Shown here: positions 44,796-56,025 of the stretch, in pieces
Position numbering within the stretch: position 1 is the first letter of the stretch
Layout of the letters: the number at the start of each line of letters is the position of its first letter
Origin: Entrophospora sp. SA101
Lineage: Eukaryota > Glomeromycota > Glomeromycetes > Entrophosporales > Entrophosporaceae
Direction of reading: 5' to 3'
Length of the DNA stretch: 64,000 bases
Assembly (NCBI GenBank): GCA_958430865.1
Contig: CAUDNR010001569.1
Location: 34,411-98,410 of the forward strand
Position numbers and translations under genes: made by a program
Notes under the pieces: generated by a model
The model's input: only the letters and a program-made list of their open reading frames with translations
Told to the model about the DNA's origin: nothing
Database searches by the model: none

Positions 44796-45046
44796 TAGGG
44801 ATGGGGGAGTTTTATTTGGTTTCATGGAACCAGTTTAAATGGTTTTTTGAACAACATTACACAACCCCTTATTAAAACACCAAGAAAGGCAATGATTTTC
44901 AAACGATAGAATTCCTTTTTATTAAATAATTATTTGTGTCACATTTTGAACATGTGTAACTGGTTTGAATGGTTCCAAAAACCAAACCAAAAAAACCAGG
45001 GGTAACTGAATTCAAACCATTTGTCAGTGAAACCGCCCCATCCCTA
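44796..45046. mobile_element. hAT-type MITE, 251 bp, 8-bp target duplication
   Basis: The left end TAGGGATGGGGGAGTTTTAT and the reverse complement of the right end TAGGGATGGGGCGGTTTCAC are terminal inverted repeats. Direct copies of ACTGAGCA flank the element exactly (44788-44795 and 45047-45054). An 8-bp duplication and TAGGG(A/T) ends fit hAT elements. Subterminal TGGTTT…AACCA motifs repeat inside. Non-coding. Confidence 0.9.
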
Positions 45047-45309
45047 ACTGAGCAAATACAAAATTATGATTAATAATTCGAAATAAATATTTGTATCAGA
45101 ACTTTTGATTTTGATCAACATTTGAAATCATCACATTACACAATTGGCATTGTCAATAAAAAATTCACGAAATTTATTTTTTAATTAAAATGACTCAATC
45201 TAATAAAGATCCTTGTTCCATTCTTAATTGTAAAAATTCAAACCCCTTATAGAAAATTTACTATAGTTTAATATATTAATCAAATTATAAAATAATTGGT
45301 CTTTCATTT

Positions 45310-48163
45310 ATGTTTTTAGATAGATTGTGTTCATGTTGTTAATATTGATGATTTTCATGATATACATGAAAAAAGAAGACCTGATACTACATCATTATCA
45401 ACAGTAAAACATTTTGCTAGTTGTGTATCTAAAAAAGTTGAATATCCTCCAGTATTAGCAATAAATAATGGAATCCATGTACATAATGCTAACAATATTG
45501 AAGGAAATAAAATTAAAGGTTATCTTAATACTAAATATAAAGGAATTTTTGATATTAGCTACAGTGTTAGAAAAAGGGAATGGATTTCTAATGATTTAAT
45601 TCTTTTAACAATAAGGAGCTTCTTACTGTACATGTGTATTGTGATCTTATTAGAGGGAAACATGAAGAAAGATCAATGAATGATGTTTGTATTGTAGGAT
45701 TGCAGGAGGGAAATTTACATTCTTTAAAGGATTATATTTGATGATCACAAATCTTTCTAAATTATCAGTATATCTTAATAAAATGTCATACCTATTTTTG
45801 CTGACTTCCCTGGACAATTATTTTTTTGAAAATTGATCAGTAAATTATTAAAAAATGAAAATCAAAATTTAAATAATTTAAATGTGAAAAATTTTGTCCC
45901 GCCTCTGGGTCCCTTTCATGTTTACTTGAATTCATGTGAGCAAACAGTTCTTGTTCATAATAAATTTTTTGAAAAAATGGTTCATTATGTTTTTGGTGAT
46001 AATAAAGTATTAGCAAAAAAACCTATACCTTGGAGGATAAATTTATTATCAGAGTTAGCTGCTAAAGGTATGCAAAAAATTTAAAATGTAAATTTGAGAA
46101 TGTATGCAAAGATGTTGAATATATAATGGCACTTGACTTTCTGGAAAATATAATACCAGCCACTTTAGACATTTATGCAATTCTTTTTTGTTCTTGTAAA
46201 TTTGAAGAATATCTAGAAACAATATTTAGAATTTGGACATTTGTGCTTAGAAAAAATTATAACAAAATGCCATTAGCATTTAATTTCAGGTTATATCTAT
46301 TGGAAGGAAAATAATCATCCTGTAATTTTTTTTTATTAATATTTGATTAAAAAATTTAGATTCTCATAAATCAGTTTTCATTGATAAATTCAAAAAAACC
46401 TATCAGTATCCATATGAACCACATCAGATTGAATTTCTTGTACAAAAAACTAGTCCTTTATTTTAAGGATACCGGCTGCAACTTTTGATGATGGTTGCTA
46501 CCATCTTTGCATCATATAAAAATGATTGCAACCACCTTTACAACCATTTCGTTTCCTTTTTTGGATTGCAACATGGAACACTACTTTATTTATTATCCTA
46601 TTTTTAAAATAATATATAATAATAAAGAAAAAAATTATAAAATTCCAGAGCATCTAATTGAGAGATCTTTTAAGGAAAAATTCCTACAATATTATTTAGC
46701 ATCACTTGAATGTATTGTTGATAGAAAATGTCTGCCAACTGGTTATCATACTACCTGTACACCATCATCTGGAATTTGTGATCATTGCAGGCAAGTTTTA
46801 TCAAATAGTACTGTGAGATCAAAATTCGTGTCTCACACAAATCTCTTGATTTGGTTAGAATAGTATTTATTTCATTTTATGGCAGTATCCAATTATTTAC
46901 TTCTTAATTACACTCTCTTTATTTTATGGCAGTAATAGTGCTCAAGCTATTAATCTGTTGTGGGGCAAGTTTTGTTACTTCCTGTCTGGTAATGTTTTCT
47001 CAGCAGTCCTTTGTTATCTGCCTGAGCCAGCATGTCTCAATTATTATTTATAATATCCTAAGTATCTGCCTTGATACTTTCTATTACGTAGTAATTATAT
47101 TTATGGCTCAGTTCCTTAACTGACCTCACCTAGCTAGGGTTTCCACTTCTTAGGCATTGGCCTAATCTAAATAAAAATAAAGAAATAAAATTAAAAGAAA
47201 ATACATACACAACTATACTTATCAAAGGCGTCCCCTTGGTAAGATAGTAATTAATCAGTTAGGTAAAGTCTTGGAGTGAAAGGTTTATTTGGTTTTGGAA
47301 GTGGGTGGATTATTCCACTGGCAAGAGTTTTAATTAAAAAATATTTATGTTCATATTTTATTATTAAGATATTGTTGTTATTACAAGATAAAATATAAGT
47401 TAAAACTAACTGAAGATTACATGAAAAGAGAAATTTACAATGTATTTATACATGTTAAAGGTTCCATCATCTAGTTCTCTGATTTCTTTGAAATCCTAAT
47501 TATACTAATTAATATATTCCTTAAACATTATTTAAATCTTCCATGTAGAATTATTTTCAAGTAATTTCTAGTCAATGTGAGTTATGTAAAATTCTTTTAT
47601 TTAAATATTATTCTGAGATTTGGTAATCCATTACACTTTGGAATGTTGGAATATTTATATCTCCAATATTTGGGATATTTTCCAAGAGCTATTTATTTTA
47701 TTGGTGTGCCATTTTAATCAGTGTAACATTTAATAAATTAGACTGATTTATTTCTTGTTGAGTTACTCCGTGATAATCGCTTCCCAATTTCACTTTGTGA
47801 TACATGTAAATCATTTCCGATTTATATGTTAGTTTCCCGTGATTTATAATTACTATTTTACAGTAGTAATTATCCTAATTTGTGGACATGGTTATCATAA
47901 CAGATGTTATAATTTTTTAGAAAAGGCTTGTGAATGGTGTAAAGAATATTATGAAAAGGTGATTGATGAAAATGTTAAAAAGATTAAATAAAAATGATGA
48001 ACTTACTAAAGAAGATGTAGATGAAAACTTCGAAGTAGATGATTATGATGAAGAAGATGATGTAATTATTGATCCCAATAACTTGAATGAAATTTCGTGT
48101 GAAATACAAGTAGCCATTGACAATTGGGGTGTGCGACATTCTAAGAAAATCAAAACTAATTAA
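45310..48163 (+). pseudogene. Decayed repeat-family protein with RING-like C-terminus, split by a solo LTR
   Basis: Segments in order: VHVVNIDDFHDIHEKRRPDT (45325), …GIFDISYSVRKREWISND, FVPPLGPFHVYLNSCEQTVL (45890), KKPIPWRINLLSELAAKGM, EYIMALDFLENIIPATLDIY (46110), FRIWTFVLRKNYNKMPLAFN, LPTGYHTTCTPSSGICDHCR (46735). After the insertion follow LICGHGYHNRCYNFLEKACE, WCKEYYEKVIDE and an acidic tail to 48163. C-x2-C…C-G-H-G-x-H…C…C-x2-C forms a RING-like zinc site. The whole order matches a multi-copy Rhizophagus family of unknown function that I remember. Several frameshifts plus the insertion make it dead. Confidence 0.6.
46811..47863. mobile_element. Solo LTR, 1053 bp, inserted in the RING-like pseudogene
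   Basis: Begins CTGTGAGATCAAAATTCGTG and ends …TACTATTTTACAG, so the ends are CTGT/ACAG inverted repeats. TAGTA is duplicated exactly on both sides (46806-46810 and 47864-47868), a 5-bp target duplication typical of LTR retrotransposons. Removing it brings together the two halves of the zinc-binding domain (CDHC… and …ICGHGYH). No gag/pol frame inside; an internal TTTTATGGCAGTA repeat is at 46873 and 46923. Confidence 0.82.
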
Positions 48164-48223
48164 TGTCATATATTGATTGGTATATGTAAATTTTTTTTAA
48201 TGATCTGCATACCACATATATAA

Positions 48224-48945
48224 TTTCCGAAATTTGCAAGAAACATAATAAAATGTGCAGTTTTCAAATTGTTATTTCTTCCCCAATTTCAACGATATAG
48301 GTATCAAATTTGTATGAAAAGATAGTAAATAAATAGTATTTTAATAACTCAGAGAGTTATTTGTGTTTTAAAAGGTTCAATATTGTAAAATATCCATTCG
48401 AAATTTCCTTTATTGCAGTACCTTTTGCTCTATTACAACTTTTAAAAAAAATATAGAAAATTAAATATTCTCTCTGTATGAGTATTCTACAGATGATTTT
48501 TAATCGAAGCAATTTAATTTTTTTGCAGACGGACAAGTTTTGCACAAGAAATAAGAGCTTAAAGTTTCCGAAATTTGCAATGAACATAATAAAATGTGCA
48601 ATTTTCAAATTGTTATTTCTTCCCCAATTTCAACGATATAGGTATCAAATTTGTATGAAAAGATAGTAAATAAATAGTATTTTAATAACTCAGAGAGTTA
48701 TTTGTGTTTTAAAAGGTTCAATATTGTAAAATATCCATTCGAAATTTCCTTTATTGCAGTACCTTTTGCTCTATTACAACTTTAAAAAAAATATAGAAAA
48801 TTAAAATATTCTCTCTGTATGAGTATTCTACAGATGGTTTTCAATTGAAACAATTTAATTTTTTTGCAGGAGGACAAGTTTTGCACAAGAAATAAGAGCT
48901 TAAAGTTTCCGAAATTTGCAAGAAACATAATAAAATGTGTAATTT
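48224..48945. repeat. 341-bp tandem duplication, 2 units plus a partial third
   Basis: TTTCCGAAATTTGCAAGAAA (or …CAATGAAC in unit 2) starts units at 48224, 48565 and 48906. Units 1 and 2 are exactly 341 bp apart and nearly identical. The third stops after about 40 bp. Open frames within are side-effects. Confidence 0.85.
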
Positions 48946-48959
48946 TTATATATAGTATC

Positions 48960-49900
48960 AAAATTCATAAATAAAAAACTTTTGTCACACAGAAAAAAAG
49001 GGGGTTACCATAAAAAAATCCGCACATATAGATTTATCTTATTGACATTAATTAGATTTGTCAATCAACCAATATCGAATACCCCCAATCAACTATGTTT
49101 GTAAATCATATGATGTGAGACACTTGTATAGAAACAGTGAATGTTATAATAATCAACATTTAATGTAATCTCACCTTATGTTTGAAACATTATATTTTGT
49201 TTTCTATTCTAAATTTAATTGTGTTTTGTCTGTACACTATGCCCATATTAAAGAGACATCTACACAGTAGGCTTTGACCTTTTATTTGAATCATAAATTT
49301 TTGTGTATGAAAGGTCATTTATTTACAAAGCATGAATTGGAGAATAGGAAAGCAGGTGAAGCAAGCATGCAAAATCTATTGAAATAAAGTTTGTTAAAAA
49401 ACTTGAAAACAAGAATTGTATATATAAAATATTGATAGGTATAAAATTTCCAGTCAAAAACCATTGCATGCAATTACAAGATTTGTATATCTTTTTTATG
49501 TGATTATTACCAATTATCAAATGTCGTAGGAATAAAGCTCCGAACGGTTCGGTTCGGTTTTTCGGTTTACATTTGAATCAAAAATTTCTGGTATCCTAAA
49601 TTCGTTAACTATGCAAAAATAAACATAACATAATAACTTATAATGACTTGTTGCTGAATGTGTGTTGTGAAGTAAAAATGCTGGAAGGATCCTGTTTCTA
49701 TATACATGAAGTTATAAATGATTTTAGACATTTAAAAATCCGTTATAATAATAATAACAAATTTATTAGTCACGTATTTCAAAAATGTTAAAAGTCGTTA
49801 TAACATGTATTTAATTAGGTTACACTTCGTTATAACAAGGTTTGACTATGGTAACAAAGATCCATTTACAAATTATTTATCGTTGTAGTATAGTAAATAT
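48960..49900. other. Intergenic, no gene seen; one arm of a 17-bp inverted repeat
   Basis: CATATGATGTGAGACAC (49107-49123) is the exact reverse complement of 50452-50468. A GGTTCGGTTCGGTTTTTCGG run is at 49548. Otherwise AT-rich. Confidence 0.5.
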
Positions 49901-49903
49901 ATA

Positions 49904-50015
49904 GTTCACTCTCTATAATGGACCATTTGGTTTATGAAAAAATGTCCATTAGCAATATATGGGACATATAAATTGGGCTTAATTCTTAGTCCGTTATAGA
50001 GCAAGATCCTCCATT

Positions 50016-50071
<56 letters not shown>

Positions 50072-50099
50072 AGAAAGATCTGTTATAGAGAGTAGTTAC
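49904..50099. mobile_element. TA-inserting MITE carrying a (TCA)n microsatellite
   Basis: The left end GTTCACTCTCTATAATGGAC and the reverse complement of the right end GTAACTACTCTCTATAACAG are inverted repeats, with TA on both sides (49902-49903, 50100-50101). About 19 TCA units (50014-50071) lie inside, just before the right arm. Likely a pogo/Tc1-type non-autonomous element. Confidence 0.7.
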
Positions 50100-50101
50100 T
50101 A

Positions 50102-51111
50102 TTTTTTTGACACTTATTTCAAAATTTTGAGCAGTTATGTTAGTTCAAGTTTATATACTACAGGAGTTGAAGCTTTAATATGTCCTTTATACTAATACTA
50201 ACAGACATGAAGTACTTAAACACTTTATTATCTGTTATTATAACTTTATTAAATTGCAAAATAAAATCGTGTAACATAAAATTGTTTTAGTCATTTTGTA
50301 TAATTGATTTTTGATATGGTGATCACTCCACCCTTAAATCTTTTAATTTTTTAAAAATATGTCAAAAAGGTTATATTAGTGATCACAATCATCATATTCA
50401 TGAATATTCATTAAGGGGGTTACACTTATCAAATCATACAAAAATTATTGGGTGTCTCACATCATATGGGGCATGGACAATAGAAAGGGCCCAAACTACC
50501 AAAATTGTGATTTTGAGTTAATGACATTCTTATATGTAATTCGCCACGGGGATTAATTTTAGCTTAGAAACCATACCAACTTTACTTAGTAAAATTTTGA
50601 GATATTTAAAGAAAAACTGAGACATATAAGAACCAGAAAATCAGATTATATACTAAAACAGGTAATGATAAACATAAATCCGAAGATTTGGTTCAAATCA
50701 TGTAACACGAATTTATTAATTATAATAATATATATAAAAATATAAACGGCTAAATCAAAGTTCATAGTTAAACACACAATATGTTCTGCTAAACCCACTT
50801 ACTAAAGATCACAACATGTGTATATTTTTATTTGTATGTGGATTTTCTAGCAAAAGGTGGTCCTGATCTTTTTTTTTGATTTTTTTGACAAGAAAAATGA
50901 ATTATTTACATCTAATTACCAAATTTGACCAGGAATGAAGGAAGCGTTTGATTTCATTTATATTTATGGAAATGAACTACAAAGAAAACAAATACGATGT
51001 TAACTTTTATGTTGTTTAATTATAAAGGATTTTTTTTTAGATGTTAATATATAATTGTAATTGAGTTTTTATTGATATTTTAAACTTGTAATACCATATT
51101 TAAATGACACA
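50102..51111. other. Intergenic; holds the second inverted-repeat arm and a dispersed repeat
   Basis: GTGTCTCACATCATATG at 50452-50468 pairs with 49107-49123. Segment 50500-50580 (CCAAAATTGTGATTTTGAGT… CGCCACGGGGATTAATTTTA) resembles the reverse complement of 31395-31480. No gene seen. Confidence 0.45.
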
Positions 51112-51113
51112 TA

Positions 51114-51185
51114 GTTTGCTCCATAATTCCGTAATTATTACTATTACTATTATTATTACTATCTACAGAATTATGGTGACCAAAC
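51114..51185. mobile_element. Very small hairpin element, 72 bp, TA flanks
   Basis: The arms GTTTGCTCCATAATTCCGT and, as reverse complement of the right end, GTTTGGTCACCATAATTCTG are flanked by TA (51112-51113, 51186-51187). The core is an (ATT)n-like run. A further partial arm (GGAATTATGGTGACCAAAAT) follows at 51241. Confidence 0.55.
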
Positions 51186-51511
51186 TATTATTGTTATTGT
51201 TAATGTAATTATTATTTATTATTATTATGATTACCATTTATGGAATTATGGTGACCAAAATTATTATTGTTATTAGTTGGATGACATTTCACAGTGACTG
51301 ATTTTAATATATGATCGACATGACACATTTTCTGTACAATGGACTTTGGCAAATGAATTGAACGTAAACTCATTATTAAACAATTTTTGTGCCTCTAAGT
51401 AAAAACAATCACTTGCCTTTGACTTTTAAAACGTGAGCTTTATGCATTTGTAGCTCTTCCAGTTATGGAGTAATAGCCTCTCAAAGAAACCTATGGTTTT
51501 TGACTTCGGAA

Positions 51512-51521
51512 NNNNNNNNNN
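51512..51521. other. Assembly gap (10 N)
   Basis: Ten Ns separate two contigs; true distance unknown. The sequence resumes in the middle of the 12.4-kb unit, at a base equivalent to 32043. Confidence 0.99.
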
Positions 51522-54500
51522 ATGATGATAATAATTCTCAAAAATTAGTTGCAAACCAGAAGAAACATAATTTTACGTAGCTTATCCAAATTTGACTCTG
51601 ACAAAAGAGTAAAAATTAAAAAATCTATTAAATTTTTTCTTAAAATAATATTTTAAATGTAAAATATGTAAAACGTAAAATAAAAATTATTATTGCAGAT
51701 TATCACAAAATTTTTTCTTTGTGAAAATGGTTATATTTTTCTCTTCGTCAAATTTTTCTTTTCGTCAACTTTTACCTCTTTTTCCTTTTCGTCAATATGC
51801 TCTTTGCGGTAAATTACATTTCGTCATGTAACATTTCGTCAGGTAACATTAGTAGCAATTATAAATATAATTGTTGTAATTATCTTGTTAAAGGGAATAA
51901 GACCTTATTTATAACAACAATAACAATATAGAATTTGTTGCATCAAGTTGTGAATTAATATTTTATATTTTCTAAAATGAATAATTCGAATAATTCGAAT
52001 AAAATGAAATATTAATATTAATATTAATAACAATAATGATTCACACATGTAATCGGCCGATTTCCAAAAATTTTATAAAATTTATCGGAATGCCCAGACT
52101 TTGGCAATAATTTCAGATTTCAGATTTTCGGATTCGTCATATTTCCGGATTTAAGATTAATCATAGTAATAGGATAAAAAAAAAAAGGTTGAATTTAGAA
52201 AAGAAATTGGGTATTAATTATAATGATTTTGATAATTGATTAGTAAAATAAGCGATTTTTAGTCAAATGTATTCATTGTTTAACTTTCGGTTAAGTTATG
52301 ATTTGGGATTTCGGTAAGATTTTTGAATTTCGGTATAGGTTTCAAAGTTGTAAATGTACAAAAGTACTTTTGTTCAGTACTACCGAAAGGGGGTTTCGGT
52401 GAACATCCTTAATTTGAACGGATGGTAGGTAATATTGAATAATATTTGACCTGATAATAATAATAATTCATTAATATTAATGCTAGAAGAGATCTATTGT
52501 AAATGTATTATTATTATGAATCCTACTTAATTCTTTGCCTAATAAAATGATTGGTTAAATATACAAAATGATTGATACACATTTAGATCCAAGCTATAAT
52601 ACTAATACTGCACATGGAACTCGATAAAATGAATTTTTGTTATAACGGAATTTTTACATATTCATTTATAATAGAAATCAACTCAATGAGACGAATATTC
52701 TTATTGCTTAAAACAATTATAACTTGACGAGACGAATAATATCGGTTTATAGAAAGAAACTTGTATATAATTTTATAATATGATTTACGTATTGTTTCCA
52801 TATTAAAAAAATATACGTTCGAAACCTATTCCAACGAACAAAACTTGCTCATTTTAAAATTCGTTAGGAGTAACAATTTGATGTATGACTTTTTAAACCG
52901 AGTTTTTTTTAAAAAAATATATATTAATTTCATTTTATCAAAGTTTACTTGCTTAATAAAACGATGCTTTGAGCCCGAAACAACAAAGTACATCGGTTTA
53001 ACGAGCTTCGACTGTGATATTTTAATACCTTAAAAAAATTTTTACAAAAATAAATATCATTTTCAATATTATTATTATCACAATCATCATCATCATCACC
53101 AATTTTATAATTTTCTCCTCTTATATTTCCATAATCATCAATGATTGTAATATCCATATTAATATTATCATTGTTAGTATTTTTTGGACATTTTAATTTG
53201 CAATTTAAAACACGTTCAGGTGTCAATTTGTTTCTTCTTTTATCATAAAAGAATAAAAGTGGACCACTATGAGTTACCCGGACAAAATCTCGGAGATCGA
53301 TATCAGAGATACACCCTGAAATGCGGAAGTTTTATCCATTGCTATTCCATGGATAACAGGATTTGCCTTTTGGAAAATGTCCAAAGTAGGTGATAAAATT
53401 ATCAATTTAACAAAATGAGACCAAATTTTTTGATTTGTCATTTCTTAAAATACTATATATCAATAATATAATCAATAATAACTTGGTAAAAATTAAAAAT
53501 CCGCATTTTTTTTTTTTGAATAGAATTATGTACGGGACATTGCATGATTTGAAAAAAATCATGCGCATGTCACATCTCTAAGAAAGATTGTCCAAATAAA
53601 ATTTATAGTTAAAAATGCTCATTGATGTAAAACTATGACATGACATTCACAAAGGAAAGAACTTCTTTGCTCATTTCCTTATCCACTCCAATAGTTAAAA
53701 CAGTCCTTGAGAAAATCTTATATGGTACAAAACAATAGGTTATCCAACATAATCTGGTGGGTGATGACATTGTACGTTGTCATTATTTTGCTATTTGAGA
53801 ATTGTTATAAATAAATAAGTAATCATTCATTCTGGATCTCCATAAAAAAACAATATATAATGGTAGCAGTACAGAAAAAGGAACCAAATGAAGTCGATCC
53901 ACATTTTTGTAAAATGCAAGTGTTTCATTATGAAAATCAATCTAACTTTTTATAATATAGAACAAAAGAATTAATTCGGAGAACAAAAATGAATGGATGA
54001 ATTAATAAACCAAATAGTCAAAGAAATGACACATTCATTATATTTACCTGACACAGACAGCATCCATTTTCTCTATCATTTCAACCAACGCATCTTGCAA
54101 CTTCATCACCTGCCCTTCCCACTTTTCCTCCTAGTCTTTCTTCTCTTCTTCCCACTCCTTAACAACAACTTCTTCGCCCTTCATATTCTTTCTCTGCGAG
54201 CCCAAGTTTTCTCAACAGTTTCTATACATAATTTGGACCAATAATAACCAGGTTACAATTTCTGGCACATGATTTAGGTATTTATTTAAAATTTTTGTGT
54301 TACTTTCCTAATTGTAGTTATCATTGATACAAAAAATAAAAATTTAAAGATCCTGAACCGAAATGGGTTTTGATATTCCGTGCCAAATGGCGCAATTACT
54401 GTCAAAAAAAAAAAAAACTTTTTTAATTTAAAAAAAGACAAATTGCAGTTTCATCATCCTCGATGATATTGAAATGAAAATATATGATTATCTTCTCACC

Positions 54501-56025
54501 GTGAATCATCTTGGTGAATTCTATTATATACCCTTAAACCACTTGATATTAAACTCGCACACACATAACCAAAGACGTGGTGAATTACCAGGCATAACCA
54601 AGTGATGGGTGGTTTATATAATGGAAAAGGAGGACGTGTCGCATTGTGATATAACCCAAGTAAAAGGGATTCATGGTAAAACAAATAAACGCTTAACTTT
54701 ATCAATGATACACAAGAAAAATTGCGAACCGCCATGTAGTTGTGCTTCCAGAGTTTAAAACACAAGATATGGTCATTCTAAAACTGCAAGGCAAATATTA
54801 ACCTGGTCACATTACCGATTGCTTCATAAATCCCGTATGCAAGGATAGTAAAACATGCAGATGTTGTGGACTCATCAAACAAATTTGGGTCCCTTAAAAC
54901 CTTTAGATGTACAACCTGCAAATCCGTTAAAGAATAAATAACAACTGGAAGACGATCAATAATTATGTGAAAAAATCCTACAAATGAAACATGGCCTATC
55001 ATTCCAGGCATAAAGTTCCATTAAAGGTCAATACGTGATCGAACAGCTCTGTCCATTTTCAAAAAAATTAACAATTTTGACAATTTTATTCTATTCTTCG
55101 GATAATCATACTTGAACTGGTGTATAAAAAAGAAGCATTTTTTTTTTTAAAGAACTGGTGTATGTAGATTTGTTAGAAAAATGGTATAAAATTTTACATA
55201 GGAGGAATCGTCAAAGACCGTGTAAAAAAATGACCATCAAAATAATCTTATATACCAGTTCAAATGTTATTCTATCTATCTATATATATAATTATCAGAC
55301 AATTTACTGTCCAGATGAAAAAATTTATCATCTAAACCAACTTTTCCTTTTTCGTTATTCGTTGCATTATTGATCTTGTAATTAAAATTTCAACTTGCTC
55401 AAGCCATAGAGTTTTCCATGCGTGTGTACTCTATGGCTTTGTTAGCTTTAAAGGTATATAGAGTTGTAAACAAACCGTAATATATCTTTAAATTATATCA
55501 AGGTAACATGACAAGAGTAACCTTGCAACTTTGGAGTTTATACTCTGGACATTTTATTATAGGATGTCTATGTAGTGCTAAATACCTGGATGTATAGATT
55601 TAACATACATATGTAATTTTTTAAAAAATTTTATAAAAAAGTGATACAAAATTTACCTCTTTAAAAAAATTAACAATTGTTTTAGGGAGAAAATTAAAAA
55701 TAATAATTTCATAATATAATACATTGTATTTTATACAATCATTTTTATAATGCATAAAAAATACAATTCAAAATTTTAAATTTTAAAAAAGAACAAAAAA
55801 AAAATTTTTATTTTTTACACAAAAATTTCAAAATTTCCAAAAAAAATTTTTTTACTCTCTCTTTTTTCATCATTCGATTATTATTATTTTAATTTTTTTA
55901 TTTAAAAAATTAAAAACACATATATAATTTATAATATATGTATTTTAAAGAAAGTTAAATTGTATTCAAAAAGAAAAATTATTTTACAATAAAACGGACA
56001 AAGAAATAATTTTCTCGATTTAAAT

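Noticed and set aside
43127..51511. Copy A and copy B as one simple direct tandem duplication within the visible sequence
   Set aside because: Unique DNA follows copy A directly at 43127, so the second copy is not adjacent to it. Their relation depends on the gap and on the 62600 junction.
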